A stretch of DNA of 64,000 bases from Streptomyces sp. WM6378 (GCF_001279695.1 NZ_LGDD01000293.1:62001-126000), one strand, 5' to 3'. Counted from the first letter of the stretch, positions 50,087-61,153 are shown. Numbers and translations: made by a program. The notes: generated by a model from the letters alone, not told the origin.

Positions 50087-52522
50087 TCAGGTGCCGGGCG
50101 CGGGTTCCGGCGGGGCCTCCTTGCGGCGGCCGGGTCGCAGGCGTTCGGCCAGGGCTCGCGTGCGTACCGCCACCCCCGCCCTCGTCCGTTCCCAGCGCTG
50201 CGAAAGTGACCAGATCACCCTGACGGCTGAGCGCGGGGCGAGAATCGCTCGCAGGGACAGCCAGCGGCCCGCCGCCGCTCGTAGGCCGGCTGCCACCCGG
50301 GTCACATCGTCCGCGAGACCCGGCGTGGGCCGGGGCTCGGGTGCGTACAGGACCTGTTCCACCGCGCCCGCCGCGCGGTGGACGGACTCGGCCGCCGGGC
50401 CGTCCAAGCGGCCGAGGCGGACCACCCGGGCCGCCGCCTTGCGGGGCGTCTGCGAGTCGTCGGGCGGGATGCCGTAGTCCCAGGCCGTGTCGGTGATCTC
50501 CTGCCAGGCCGCGAGCGTACGGGCCACCGCGTCGGCCGGGGTGCGCCCGCCGGAGCCGAGCCGCCGGGCCCGGACCCGCCTGCGCCACAGCAGGGGCAGC
50601 AGCGGAAGCACCAGCAGCGCGGCCACTCCCAGGGCCGTACCGACCAGGGCCGAGGCCGAGGGGCCGCTGTCCGTCGGGCCCGCGACGCCCGCCGCGGCCG
50701 AGGGGCCGCAGTCGCCCAGGCGCCGTGCGCTGGGCGGGCAGGAGTCCGGGGCGGACGGCGCCGCCGAGGGCTGGGCCGAGGCTCTCGTGGACGGCGCGGC
50801 CGGGCTGCTCGGGCCGCCCGCCGGGGCCTGCTGCCGGGTGTAGTCGGGGACGGAGCCCCGCGTCGGCGTCGGTTCGAAGCGGGTCCAGCCCACGCCCTCG
50901 AAGTACAGCTCGGGCCAGGCGTGCGCGTCGCGCAGGCCCACCGACATGGTGCCGTCCGGGCGCGCCGCGCCGGGCGTGAAGCCCACCGCGACCCGGGCCG
51001 GGATGCCCAGCGTGCGGGCCATCGCGGCCATCGAGAAGGAGAAGTGGACGCAGAAGCCCTCTTTTTCCTTGAGGAAGTTGGCGATCGCCTCGGTGCCGCT
51101 GCCCGACTGGACATGGGTGTTGTACGTGAAGCCGCCGCTGGTGGAGAACCAGTCCTGGAGCTTGACGGCCTTCTCGTAGTAGTTCGCGGCGCCGCTGGTG
51201 ACCTCCCGCGCGGTCGCGCTCACCACGGAAGGCAGCGAGTCGGGGACCCGGGTGTACTCCTTCAGGAGGTCCGCGGACGGGCGCGGGGCATCCGCCAACT
51301 GGGCCGCCGTCGGCCGCACCAGGAGGCTGGAGACCGTGTACTGCGCGCCGCGGGTCGTCTGCTTGCGGTCGCCGACCAGGGTCCGCCCGACCGGCTCGAA
51401 CCGCCAGTCGCCCTTGATGTTCACCCGGGTCGCGGGGAACGGCATCGGCAGCCAGCTCTGCGCGTACCAGCCGGCCGCCGAAATGCTGGTCTGCACCTCG
51501 GTGGTCGCGACCGCCGGGCTCAGCCCGTCCGGCCTCGGCAGCGGATCCGGTACGTCCTTGATGTGGCGCTCCGAGGACTTCCAGGAGGCTCCGTCGAACT
51601 CGTCGAGCGCGACGATCCGCAGGTACATCTCCTTGGTGTCCTGGGCGTTGGTGTTGTACCGCATCACCTCGCGGTCCTCGGGCTGGTTCAGGCTGTTCTG
51701 CAGCGACACCAGCGGGTTGACCGCGGAGATGGTCCCTCCGGCTCCGTCCCCGCCCCCACCGCCGCCGGCCCCGCCGAGCAGCCCGCTGTCCAGCGCGGGC
51801 AGCATCGCCGGGATCACCAGCGCGATGCCGAGCGCGAGCACCCCGATGCGCCGCCCGGTACGGACCGGGGCCAGCGGCGCGTTGTTCTCGAACACGCTCT
51901 GCTGGGGCCGGCCGGGCGCCCGCGCGGCGCCGCCGAAGACCCGCCCCCACTGCGAGAGCCGGTCGCGGCCCTCGGCGAGCAGGAGCAGCAGGTAGCCGGC
52001 GGCCGCGAGCACGAACCAGAGCCAGCTCGCGCCGCCCGCGGAGAGCCCCGCGGCCACCGAGTACAGCGCGAGCAGCGGCAGGCCCGCCGGGGCCGCGCTG
52101 CGGAACGTCACCGCGAGCGCGTCCACCGCGAGGCCGATGATCAGCACCCCGCCGACCATCATCAGCCGGATCCCCGGGGTGGCCGGCGCCGGGATCGCGT
52201 ACTGCCCGACGTCCGAAGCGCCTTGCTGCAGAAGGGAGTTGAGCTGCTCGAACGCCTCGGGGCCGGGCAGCACCCCGCCGATCGCCTGCTGGCGCGCGAA
52301 CACCAGGGTCAGCACCAACAGGGCCACCACGGCCTGGGCGAGCACGGTCAGCGGCCGGGCCAGCGGCACTCGCCGGGCCAGCGCGCCGACGCCGCTCAGG
52401 ATCGCGAGCAGGAACGCGGCCTGGAGGATCCAGCTCGCCGGGTCGACCAGCGGCAGCATCGAGCACGCCGCCATCACCGTGGCCGCGTAGGCGCACAGCG
52501 CCAGCCGTCCGCGCCCGCTCAT
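50087..52522 (-). CDS. TgpA-type transglutaminase-domain membrane protein
   Basis: An 811-residue membrane protein. Six or so N-terminal TM segments (to ~residue 245; gly-rich GGAGGGGGGDGAGG loop follows), then an extracellular transglutaminase-like domain at ~460-570 with catalytic Cys in KEGFCVHFSFSMAAMARTLGIPARVAVGF, His in DAHAWPELYFEGVGWTRFEPTP, and Glu/Asp following. A Pro/Ser/Ala-rich linker, one more TM helix, and a cytoplasmic C-terminal DUF4129-like helical region follow. It is the third gene of a MoxR-DUF58-TgpA operon. ATG 52522 overlaps the DUF58 stop (ATGA). Cross-linking or protease substrate is unknown. Confidence 0.9.
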   Translation of the reverse strand: MSGRGRLALCAYAATVMAACSMLPLVDPASWILQAAFLLAILSGVGALARRVPLARPLTVLAQAVVALLVLTLVFARQQAIGGVLPGPEAFEQLNSLLQQGASDVGQYAIPAPATPGIRLMMVGGVLIIGLAVDALAVTFRSAAPAGLPLLALYSVAAGLSAGGASWLWFVLAAAGYLLLLLAEGRDRLSQWGRVFGGAARAPGRPQQSVFENNAPLAPVRTGRRIGVLALGIALVIPAMLPALDSGLLGGAGGGGGGDGAGGTISAVNPLVSLQNSLNQPEDREVMRYNTNAQDTKEMYLRIVALDEFDGASWKSSERHIKDVPDPLPRPDGLSPAVATTEVQTSISAAGWYAQSWLPMPFPATRVNIKGDWRFEPVGRTLVGDRKQTTRGAQYTVSSLLVRPTAAQLADAPRPSADLLKEYTRVPDSLPSVVSATAREVTSGAANYYEKAVKLQDWFSTSGGFTYNTHVQSGSGTEAIANFLKEKEGFCVHFSFSMAAMARTLGIPARVAVGFTPGAARPDGTMSVGLRDAHAWPELYFEGVGWTRFEPTPTRGSVPDYTRQQAPAGGPSSPAAPSTRASAQPSAAPSAPDSCPPSARRLGDCGPSAAAGVAGPTDSGPSASALVGTALGVAALLVLPLLPLLWRRRVRARRLGSGGRTPADAVARTLAAWQEITDTAWDYGIPPDDSQTPRKAAARVVRLGRLDGPAAESVHRAAGAVEQVLYAPEPRPTPGLADDVTRVAAGLRAAAGRWLSLRAILAPRSAVRVIWSLSQRWERTRAGVAVRTRALAERLRPGRRKEAPPEPAPGT

Positions 52523-53885
52523 GACCATCCCCCTGCCGTGCCGGCCGCGCCGCCGGGCGCCGCTCCCGCGTTCGTACGTTCCTGGCCCGCCAGGCGCCAC
52601 AGCTCGGGCAGGGCCGCGCCCGGCCGCACCGCGAGCGCCGTCCAGCCCGCCTCGCGCAGCAGCCGCAGCCGCTCCTCGACGGGGCCGCGCTCCTCGGAGC
52701 CGTGCATCCAAAGACCGCTGTCGAGCACGAAGGCGACCGCCGCCCCGCTGCGTCGGCGCATCTTCGCCGCGACCGCCGCCTGCTCCTCGTCGAGGTCGCC
52801 GAAGAACCCGATGAGCAGCCCTTCGTTGCCGCCGCGCAGCACGTCGTACGCGCGCGAGAGGCCGCCGCCGTCGGAGTGGTCGACGACCGCCAGGGTGTCC
52901 ATCATCAGCCCGGCCGAGTCCGAGGAGTCCTGGGTCGAGCCCGCGAACCCGCCCGCGCCCTCGCCGGGCACCGAACTGCCGGTGTCGGTCAGAAGCCGTA
53001 CGGAGAAGCCCCGTTCCAGCATGTGCACCAGGGCGGAGGCCGCGCCCGAGACCGCCCACTCGAAGGCCGAGTCGGGGCCCGCGCCCGCGTACGCGATGTC
53101 CCGGGTGTCGAGCAGCACCGTGCAGCGGGCCCGCTGCGGCTGCTCCTCGCGGCGCACCATCAGCTCGCCGTAGCGCGCGGTGGAGCGCCAGTGCACCCGG
53201 CGCAGGTCGTCGCCGTGGCGGTATTCGCGCGGAATGACGTCGTCCTCACCGGCGAGCGCGAGCGAGCGGTGCCGCCCGTCGCCGTATCCGGCGGCCTCGC
53301 CGGACAGCCGCACCGGCGGCAGCGGTTCGGTCCTGGGGATGACGGTCAGCGTGTCGTACGCGCTGAAGGCGCGGGTCAGCTCGCACATCCCGAAGGGGTC
53401 GGTGAGCCGCAGCTGCAACGGCCCCAGCGGATAGCGCCCGCGCAGGTCGGAGCGCACCCGGTAGGACACTTCGCGCTTGCCGCCCGCCTCGACCCGGTCC
53501 AGTACGAAGCGGGGGCGCGGGCCGAGCACGTACGGCACCCGGTCCTGGAGCATGAGCAGGCCGGTGGGCAGCCGCGAGACGTTGTCGATCCGCAGCTGGA
53601 CGCGGGCCTCGGAGCCGGCCGGGACCCGGCCGGGGGCGAGCCCCCGGCTGCCCGCGACGCGGTAGCGGGTGCGGTAGAGCACGACCGTGCAGACCAGCGG
53701 CAGCACGGCGAGCAGCAGCCCGACCCGCAGCAGGTCCTCCTGGCCGAGCACGAAGGCGCAGATCGCGGCGGCGATGCCGGCCGCGAGGAAGGAGCGACCG
53801 CGGGTGGTCAGGCCGGACAGGGCGGCCCACAGCCCGCCCTTGGCCTGTTCCTCGGCGGGCTCCGCGGGGAGCCCCCCGGCCGCCA

Positions 53886-53889
<4 letters not shown>
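52519..53889 (-). CDS. DUF58 (vWA-like) membrane protein
   Basis: A 456-residue protein with two N-terminal TM segments, a beta-rich extracytoplasmic region (RIDNVSRLPTG, DRVPYVLGPRPRF) and a C-terminal DUF58 domain with YRHGDDLRRVHWRSTARYGELMVRREEQ as the core motif and a vWA-like fold with DTR... and AxxxFGD sequences. It is the usual partner of MoxR chaperones. GTG 53889 overlaps the MoxR stop by GTGA; ATG at 53886 is equally possible. Coupled to TgpA-type gene downstream. Confidence 0.9.
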
Positions 53890-54896
<1,007 letters not shown>

Positions 54897-55041
54897 CCGG
54901 CCCTCCTCGGCCCTTTCATACGGGCCGGTGCACTGCGAACGGCCCGGCCCACCCCGGAATACGGACAGCGCGGCCGAACGGTTCGGACCGGTGTCACTTC
55001 CGCATTCTTGTTGCCGTTACCGCGTCGTGTCACTCGCCTGT

Positions 55042-55074
55042 GGACAACTGCGGGGGATTGATTGTGAGTTGTCC
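55042..55074 (-). terminator. Terminator after carbonic anhydrase
   Basis: GGACAACT (55042-55049) and AGTTGTCC (55067-55074) form a perfect 8-bp stem with a 17-nt loop. GGGGGA at 55052-55057 inside the loop could instead pair with TCCCCC at 55072-55077, giving an alternative fold. It is 24 bp after the carbonic anhydrase stop on the minus strand. Confidence 0.55.
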
Positions 55075-55097
55075 CCCTATTTCCGTTCCTGTGATTC

Positions 55098-55664
55098 TCA
55101 GCCGGCCGGATCGATTTCCCGCAGCAGGCCCGTCGTCACATCGAAGACGAATCCGCGGACGTCATCGATGTGCGGCAGGAACGGAGAGGTCCGCACTCGC
55201 TGCATGGACTGGCGTACGTCCTGGTCGACATCGCGGAACGACTCGACCGCCCAGGCCGGCCGCTGCCCGACCTCGTCCTCCAGCTCGTGCCGGAAGTCCT
55301 CGGTGAGCGCTTCGAGGCCGCAGCCGGTGTGGTGCACGAGCATGACGCTCGTCGTGCCGAGGGCCCGCTGGCTGATGGTGAGGGAGCGGATCACGTCATC
55401 GGTGACCACACCGCCCGCGTTGCGGATGGTGTGGCAGTCGCCGAGTTCGAGACCGAGCGCCGCGTGCAGGTCGAGCCGGGCATCCATGCAGGCCACGACG
55501 GCGACGTGGAGGACGGGGCGGGCATCCATGCCGGGGTCGTCGAACGCGGCGGCGTACCGGCGGTTCGCCTCGACGAGCCGGTCGGTCACCGTCCCTCCGC
55601 TCTGGACGGTCAGGCGCGGACGGCGGGCAGGAGGCTCTGCGGGTATGTGCGCAGGAGTCGACAT
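55098..55664 (-). CDS. Beta-carbonic anhydrase (Rv1284 type)
   Basis: A 188-residue beta-class carbonic anhydrase interconverting CO2 and bicarbonate. Zn ligands Cys59, His112 and Cys115 with the catalytic dyad Asp61-Arg63 (CMDARLD; HHTGCG) are intact. Family blocks: RNAGGVVTDDVIRSLTISQRALGT, RTSPF, RGFVFDVTTG. Start ATG 55664 has no strong SD; the 209-residue frame from 55727 is not conserved. Monocistronic, divergent from rsmH across 419 bp. Confidence 0.93.
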   Translation of the reverse strand: MSTPAHIPAEPPARRPRLTVQSGGTVTDRLVEANRRYAAAFDDPGMDARPVLHVAVVACMDARLDLHAALGLELGDCHTIRNAGGVVTDDVIRSLTISQRALGTTSVMLVHHTGCGLEALTEDFRHELEDEVGQRPAWAVESFRDVDQDVRQSMQRVRTSPFLPHIDDVRGFVFDVTTGLLREIDPAG

Positions 55665-55830
55665 GTATACGACGGTAGCCGCCACTGATCGTCCGGTCGC
55701 GTCATGGGGGCGGAAAAAGACTGTCAACTCGGACGTCTGTGAGGTAACCCACAGGCCCTGTCAGGCGTAACCCGAACGAGTGAAAAAAGTGCTCGGCGGC
55801 GCGCTGGAGGGTTGATTGACCCGAAGGACG

Positions 55831-55855
55831 AGTGGACTAAAGTGGCGCGAAGTGG
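55831..55855 (+). promoter_or_regulatory. Three 10-bp-spaced AGTGG boxes (MraZ-box type)
   Basis: AGTGG occurs at 55831, 55841 and 55851, exactly 10 bp apart, the third reading AGTGGG. MraZ, the dcw repressor, binds direct TGGG-type repeats with this spacing upstream of mraZ-rsmH. The array is ~230 bp upstream of rsmH, but no mraZ frame exists in 55665-56083. Confidence 0.6.
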
Positions 55856-56033
55856 GAGGCGTGACACACGGTCTCCCCCTTTACGGAATCCCAAGCTTCC
55901 GGGAACCACTGTCTCCCGGACCTACGTTTACCCGCGTGCGCGGCGCACGTACGGCTCGGCCTCCTCCCGCCCTCCGGTCGGCTGACGCCCCTTCCCCGGC
56001 GCCACCGTTCGTCCCCCCACCCCGGGGGAGCGG

Positions 56034-56069
56034 GGATCCGGCACGTATGCGCGACGCTGCGCCGGATCC
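56034..56069 (+). promoter_or_regulatory. Inverted repeat in rsmH leader
   Basis: GGATCCGGC (56034-56042) and GCCGGATCC (56061-56069) are perfect 9-bp arms around an 18-nt loop, ending 3 bp before the GAGAGGG SD of rsmH. It could fold in the 5' UTR and influence translation, or act as an attenuator. Confidence 0.45.
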
Positions 56070-56083
56070 TTGAGAGGGCGGCT

Positions 56084-57034
56084 TTGAGCCAGCGACACGT
56101 CCCGGTGATGCTCCAGCGATGCTTGGACATGTTGGCCCCGGCCCTGGCCCAGCCGGGTGCGGTCGTCGTCGACTGCACCCTCGGCCTCGGCGGCCACAGC
56201 GAGGCACTCCTGACCCAGTTCCCCGAGGCGCGCCTGATCGCCCTCGACCGGGACAAGGAGGCGCTGCGCCTGTCCGGCGAGCGCCTGGCCCCCTTCGGGG
56301 AGCGCGCCACCTTGGTGCACGCCGTCTACGACGAGCTGCCCGAGGTGCTCGAACGTCTCGGCACCCCCCGCGTCCAGGGCGTCCTGTTCGACCTGGGCGT
56401 CTCCTCCATGCAGCTCGACGAGGCCGACCGGGGCTTCGCCTACGCCCAGGACGCGCCCCTGGACATGCGCATGGACCAGTCGACCGGGATGAGCGCCGCC
56501 GAGGTGCTCAACACCTACCCGGCCGGTGAACTCGTGCGGATCCTGCGGGCGTACGGCGAGGAGAAGCAGGCCAAGCGGATCGTCTCGGCGATCGTCCGCG
56601 AGCGCGAGAAGGAGCCCTTCAGCAACAGCGCCCGGCTCGTCGAGCTGATCCGCGACTCGCTGCCGCAGGCCGCCAAGCGCACCGGCGGCAACCCCTCCAA
56701 GCGCACCTTCCAGGCGCTGCGCATCGAGGTCAACGGCGAACTCGCCAGCGTCGAGCGGGCGATCCCCGCCGCCGTCGAGGCCATCGCGGTCGGCGGCCGG
56801 GTCGCGGTGCTCTCCTACCAGTCCCTCGAAGACCGCATCGTCAAGCAGGTCTTCGCGGCCGGCGCAGCCAACACCGCGCCGCCCGGGCTTCCGGTGGTGC
56901 CCGAGCGTTACCAGCCGCGGCTCAAGCTCCTCACCCGCGGTGCCGAACTCCCCACGGAGGAGGAGGTCGCCGAGAACCGGCGCGCGGCCCCCGCCCGGCT
57001 CCGGGGGGTCCAGCGGATCAGGGAGGACGTGTGA
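56084..57034 (+). CDS. rsmH: 16S rRNA (cytosine1402-N4)-methyltransferase
   Basis: A 316-residue MraW/RsmH enzyme that methylates C1402 in the ribosomal P site. Motifs: [15 protein letters not shown] (SAM), [57 protein letters not shown]. The start is TTG 56084, the codon 5 nt after GAGAGGG. First gene of the dcw operon in this window; ends with GTGA overlapping ftsL. No mraZ precedes it. Confidence 0.95.
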   Translation: MSQRHVPVMLQRCLDMLAPALAQPGAVVVDCTLGLGGHSEALLTQFPEARLIALDRDKEALRLSGERLAPFGERATLVHAVYDELPEVLERLGTPRVQGVLFDLGVSSMQLDEADRGFAYAQDAPLDMRMDQSTGMSAAEVLNTYPAGELVRILRAYGEEKQAKRIVSAIVREREKEPFSNSARLVELIRDSLPQAAKRTGGNPSKRTFQALRIEVNGELASVERAIPAAVEAIAVGGRVAVLSYQSLEDRIVKQVFAAGAANTAPPGLPVVPERYQPRLKLLTRGAELPTEEEVAENRRAAPARLRGVQRIREDV

Positions 57035-57543
57035 GCAAACCGGCCAGGCAGCTGCGCGGCACGGCCGCGCGGCTCGGCAGGCTGATGCCTTCGCAGGGGG
57101 CCAACAGCGCCGCCCGCACCCCGTTCGTACTCCTCGTCGTCGCCCTCCTCGGCGGCGGGCTCATCGCACTCCTGGTGCTGAACTCGGCGCTGAACGCGGG
57201 CTCGTTCAAGCTCAGCGAGTACCACAGACAGACCACCGAACGCACCGACGAACAGCAGGCGCTGCAACGGGACGTGGACGACCTGTCCGCCCCCGACGCG
57301 CTGTCCCGCCGGGCCGCCGACCTCGGCATGGTCCCCGGCGGCACCCCCGTCTTCCTCGGCCCGGACGGCACCGTCAAGGGCGTCCTCGCCTCGGCCGGCG
57401 ACGCTTCCCCGGCCGAGGCCGCCGAGCCCACGCCGCTGCCCCTGGCGCAGAGCCCGGCCTCCGCAGGCCCCAAGCACCACACCCCGGCCCCCCGGCCCCG
57501 GCAGCCCGCGAAGACCTCCCCGACCCCGGCCCCCGGCAGGTGA
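57031..57543 (+). CDS. ftsL: Cell division protein FtsL-like
   Basis: A 170-residue bitopic protein: basic cytoplasmic N-terminus (~30), one TM helix at residues ~32-53 ([21 protein letters not shown]), a short extracytoplasmic coiled coil ([37 protein letters not shown]), and a Pro-rich tail. The order matches FtsL, part of the FtsQLB divisome complex. GTG 57031 overlaps the rsmH stop by 4 bp. ftsI follows 4 bp after the stop. Sequence-level conservation of FtsL is low, so the call rests on position and topology. Confidence 0.9.
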   Translation: MSKPARQLRGTAARLGRLMPSQGANSAARTPFVLLVVALLGGGLIALLVLNSALNAGSFKLSEYHRQTTERTDEQQALQRDVDDLSAPDALSRRAADLGMVPGGTPVFLGPDGTVKGVLASAGDASPAEAAEPTPLPLAQSPASAGPKHHTPAPRPRQPAKTSPTPAPGR

Positions 57544-57547
57544 CGCA

Positions 57548-59467
57548 GTGAGCCCCAAGGAACCCCCGCGCCGCCGGGTCCCCCCGCCCGCGCGCTCCCG
57601 GCCGGCGGCCCGCCGCCCCGCGCCCGCCAAGAAGCTCAAGCTCGGCAGCCCCCGGCCCCGGCTGCGCCTGGTCAGCCTCGGGCTCACCCTGGTCATGCTG
57701 GCCTTCGTCGTACGGCTGCTCCAGGTGCAGGCCGTCGACGCCAGCGCGTACGCCGCCAAGGCCGACAAGAACCGGTACGCCAGCTACGCGCTGCCCGCGG
57801 AGCGCGGCCGGATCACCGACCGGGCCGGCATCGCCCTCGCCACCAGCGTCGACGCGTACGACATCACCGCCGACCCCACGCTCTTCACCCCCGAGGCCAC
57901 CAAGATCCCCGACGCCGCCGCGCAGGCGGCCGCGCTGCTCGCGCCGCTGATCGGCAAGGGCCAGGCGGACCTCACCAAGAAGCTCAAGACGCCCAAGACC
58001 CGCTACGTGGTGCTCGCCCGCCGGCAGACCCCGCAGGTCTGGAACCAGATCAAGGACCTGAAGAAGGTGCTCGGCGAGAAGGCGTCCGCCGACCGCGCCA
58101 AGGGTGGCCCCGGCGCCAATGTGCTGGCCGGCGTCCTCAACGAGTCCAGCACCAAGCGCGTGTACCCCAACGGCGACCTCGCCGCCGGGATACTGGGGTA
58201 CGTCAACGCCGAGGGCAAGGGCGCCGGCGGCCTGGAGTCGTCCCTGAACAAGGAGCTGGCCGGCACCGACGGCAAGATCTCCTACGCCCAGTCCGGGGGG
58301 CGCCGGGTGCCCACCGCCGGCACCCACGAGACCCCGGCCGTGCCCGGCTCCGACGTCGAGCTGACCATCGACCGGGACATCCAGTGGATGGCGCAGAAGG
58401 CGATCTCGGACCAGGTCGCCACGTCCGGGGCCGACCGGGGCTACGTCATAGTGCAACGGTCCGACACCGGCGAGGTCCTGGCCATGGCGAACGCGCCCGG
58501 CTTCGACCCGAACAACATCGCCCAGGCCAACTCGGCCGCCATGGGCAACGCCGCGCTCCAGGACGCCTTCGAGCCCGGATCCACCGCCAAGGTCATGTCC
58601 ATGGCGGCGGTCCTGGAGCAGGGCGTCGCCACGCCCGGGACCCATGTGGTGGTGCCCAACCGGCTCCAGCGCGGCGACCGCCTCTTCAAGGACGACATCG
58701 ACCACCCCACCTGGAACCTGACGCTGAACGGCGTGCTCGCCAAGTCCAGCAACATCGGCACCATCCTCGCCGTCGAGCAGCTGGGCAAGACCGACGCCGA
58801 GGCCGACAACGTCCTGTACTCCTACCTGCGCAAGTTCGGCATCGGCTCGCCCAGCGGGCTCAACTTCCCCGGCGAGACCCCGGGCATCCTGGCCCCCGCG
58901 AGCAAGTGGTCGACCTCGCAGCAGTACACGGTCCGGTTCGGCCAGGGCCTCTCGCTCAACGCGATGCAGGCCGCCTCGGTGTACTCGACCATCGCCAACG
59001 GCGGCGTACGGGTGGAGCCGACCCTGGTGCGCGGCACCAAGGGCCCGGACGGGCGGTTCACCCCCGCTCCCGCGCCCAAGCAGTCCCGGGTGGTCAGCGA
59101 GAAGACCGCCAAGACGCTGGCCCAGATGCTCGAATCGGTCGTCGGCGACGCCGAGGGCACCGGAACCAAGGCCGCCATCCCCGGCTACCGGGTCGCGGGC
59201 AAGACCGGCACGGCCAACCGCATCGACCCCAAGACCGGCACCTACCGGGGCTACACCGCGTCCTTCGCGGGCTTCGCCCCCGCCGACAACCCCAAGATCA
59301 CCGTCTACTGCGCCATCCAGAACCCCACCAGGGGCAGCTACTTCGGCGGCCAGATCTGCGGACCCATCTACAAGCAGGTCATGGAGTTCGCCCTCAAGAC
59401 CCTCCAGATCCCGCCGACCGGAGCCCAGCCTCCCAACCTGCCCGTCACCTTCGGCGGCAACGACTGA
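57548..59467 (+). CDS. ftsI: Penicillin-binding protein 3, septal transpeptidase
   Basis: A 639-residue class B PBP. Cytoplasmic Pro/Arg-rich N-terminus, TM helix near residues 40-60, PBP dimerisation domain, and C-terminal transpeptidase with S345xxK348 (FEPGSTAKVM), SSN at 400-402, and KTG at 552-554. It cross-links septal peptidoglycan with FtsW. GTG 57548 overlaps nothing; it follows ftsL by 4 bp. Followed by murE. Confidence 0.95.
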   Translation: MSPKEPPRRRVPPPARSRPAARRPAPAKKLKLGSPRPRLRLVSLGLTLVMLAFVVRLLQVQAVDASAYAAKADKNRYASYALPAERGRITDRAGIALATSVDAYDITADPTLFTPEATKIPDAAAQAAALLAPLIGKGQADLTKKLKTPKTRYVVLARRQTPQVWNQIKDLKKVLGEKASADRAKGGPGANVLAGVLNESSTKRVYPNGDLAAGILGYVNAEGKGAGGLESSLNKELAGTDGKISYAQSGGRRVPTAGTHETPAVPGSDVELTIDRDIQWMAQKAISDQVATSGADRGYVIVQRSDTGEVLAMANAPGFDPNNIAQANSAAMGNAALQDAFEPGSTAKVMSMAAVLEQGVATPGTHVVVPNRLQRGDRLFKDDIDHPTWNLTLNGVLAKSSNIGTILAVEQLGKTDAEADNVLYSYLRKFGIGSPSGLNFPGETPGILAPASKWSTSQQYTVRFGQGLSLNAMQAASVYSTIANGGVRVEPTLVRGTKGPDGRFTPAPAPKQSRVVSEKTAKTLAQMLESVVGDAEGTGTKAAIPGYRVAGKTGTANRIDPKTGTYRGYTASFAGFAPADNPKITVYCAIQNPTRGSYFGGQICGPIYKQVMEFALKTLQIPPTGAQPPNLPVTFGGND

Positions 59468-59481
59468 ATCCGGAAGCCTCA

Positions 59482-61149
59482 GTGACAACCATCACCCAGG
59501 GCCCTGGGAACCAGGACGGGACCCAGGACGCCGTGCCCCCCTCTTTTGGCGACCCGGCGGGTGCGCCCGGTACGCTCACCGCCGTGCCACACGCTGATCA
59601 GTACCGAACCGCCCAGCAGGACGCCCCCGCGAAACAGCCGGGAGCGCCCCGACCGGAACAGGCCCGTCCGACCTCGCTCGGCGCGCTGGCCGAGCGACTG
59701 GGGACGAGCAACCCCGGATCGGGAGAGGTCACCGGCATCACGCACGACTCCCGGGCGGTACGCCCCGGAGACCTGTACGCCGCACTGCCGGGCGCCAACG
59801 CGCACGGCGCCGACTTCGCCGCCCAGGCCGCGAGCCTCGGGGCCGTCGCGATCCTCACCGACCCGGCGGGCCGCGAGCGCGCCGCCGCGACCGGCCTGCC
59901 GGTCCTGGTCGCGGGCGACCCGCGCGGCCGGATGGGCGAGCTCGCCGCCGAGATCTACGGACACCCCGGGCGAGAGCTGCTCCAGCTCGGCATCACCGGA
60001 ACCTCCGGCAAGACCACGACCGCCTACCTCGTCGAGGGCGGCCTGCGCGGCGCCGGACACGCCACCGGCCTGATCGGCACGGTCGAGATGCGGATCGGCG
60101 ACGAGCGCATCAAGTCGGAGCGCACCACCCCCGAGGCCACCGACCTCCAGGCGCTGTTCGCGGTCATGCGCGAGCGCGGCGTCGACTCGGTCGCCATGGA
60201 GGTCTCCAGCCACGCCCTCGTGCTCGGCCGGGTCGACGGCTGCGTCTTCGACGTCGCCGTCTTCAACAACCTCAGCCCGGAACACATGGAGTTCCACTCC
60301 GACATGGAGGACTACTTCCGGGCCAAGGCGCAGCTGTTCACCCCCGAGCGGGCCAAGCGCGGCGTCGTCAACTTCGACGACGAGTACGGCCGCCGCCTCG
60401 TGACGGAGGCGGGGATCGAGATCACCACGTTCTCCGCCGAGGGCCACCCCGACGCCGACTGGCGCGCCGAGGACGTCCAGATCCGCCAGGACAGCAGCAC
60501 CTTCACCGTCGTCGGCCCCAAGGGCGAGCGGATCTCGGCCACCGCCCCGCTGCCGGGCCCGTTCAACGTGGCGAACACCCTCGCCGCCATCGTCACGCTG
60601 GCCGTCGCCGGCCTCGATGCGCAGACCGCCGCCGACGGAGTGGCCGCCGTACCCGGCGTGCCCGGCCGCCTGGAGCGCGTGGACGCGGGCCAGCCCTACC
60701 TCGCCGTCGTCGACTACGCCCACAAGACGGACGCCGTCGAGTCGGTCCTGCGCTCGCTGCGCAAGGTCACCGAGGGCAAGCTGCACATCGTGCTCGGCTG
60801 CGGCGGCGACCGCGACCAGACCAAGCGGGCCCCGATGGGGGCCGCCGCCGCCCGGCTCGCCGACACCGCCGTACTGACCTCCGACAACCCCCGCTCCGAG
60901 GACCCCCTCGCGATCCTCGCCGCGATGCTGGCGGGCGCCGCCGAGGTGCCCGCGCACGAGCGCGGCGAGGTCCAGGTCTTCGAGGACCGTGCCGCCGCCA
61001 TCGCGTCGGCCGTCGCCCGCGCCGAACCCGGCGACACCGTGCTGGTCGCGGGCAAGGGCCATGAACAGGGCCAGGACATCCACGGAGTGGTCCGCCCCTT
61101 CGACGACCGACTGGTGCTCCGCGCCGCCATCCAGAAAAGTCAGGGATGA
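59482..61149 (+). CDS. murE: UDP-N-acetylmuramoyl-tripeptide synthetase
   Basis: A 555-residue Mur ligase that adds DAP to UDP-MurNAc-L-Ala-D-Glu. The first ~60 residues are a non-conserved Gln/Pro/Ala-rich extension, common in Streptomyces. GITGTSGKTTTAYL is the ATP P-loop; AMEVSSHALVLGRV and FNNLSPEHMEFH are central motifs; TSDNPRSEDP contains DNPR, the signature for diaminopimelate addition (LL-DAP is the Streptomyces form). GTG 59482 follows GGAAG by 5 nt; GTG 59584 is an alternative shorter start. Confidence 0.94.
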   Translation: MTTITQGPGNQDGTQDAVPPSFGDPAGAPGTLTAVPHADQYRTAQQDAPAKQPGAPRPEQARPTSLGALAERLGTSNPGSGEVTGITHDSRAVRPGDLYAALPGANAHGADFAAQAASLGAVAILTDPAGRERAAATGLPVLVAGDPRGRMGELAAEIYGHPGRELLQLGITGTSGKTTTAYLVEGGLRGAGHATGLIGTVEMRIGDERIKSERTTPEATDLQALFAVMRERGVDSVAMEVSSHALVLGRVDGCVFDVAVFNNLSPEHMEFHSDMEDYFRAKAQLFTPERAKRGVVNFDDEYGRRLVTEAGIEITTFSAEGHPDADWRAEDVQIRQDSSTFTVVGPKGERISATAPLPGPFNVANTLAAIVTLAVAGLDAQTAADGVAAVPGVPGRLERVDAGQPYLAVVDYAHKTDAVESVLRSLRKVTEGKLHIVLGCGGDRDQTKRAPMGAAAARLADTAVLTSDNPRSEDPLAILAAMLAGAAEVPAHERGEVQVFEDRAAAIASAVARAEPGDTVLVAGKGHEQGQDIHGVVRPFDDRLVLRAAIQKSQG

Positions 61150-61153
61150 AGTA

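Noticed and set aside
55816..56073. 85-codon frame upstream of rsmH as a degenerate mraZ
   Set aside because: Pro/Arg-rich with none of the MraZ AbrB-fold motifs, and too short.
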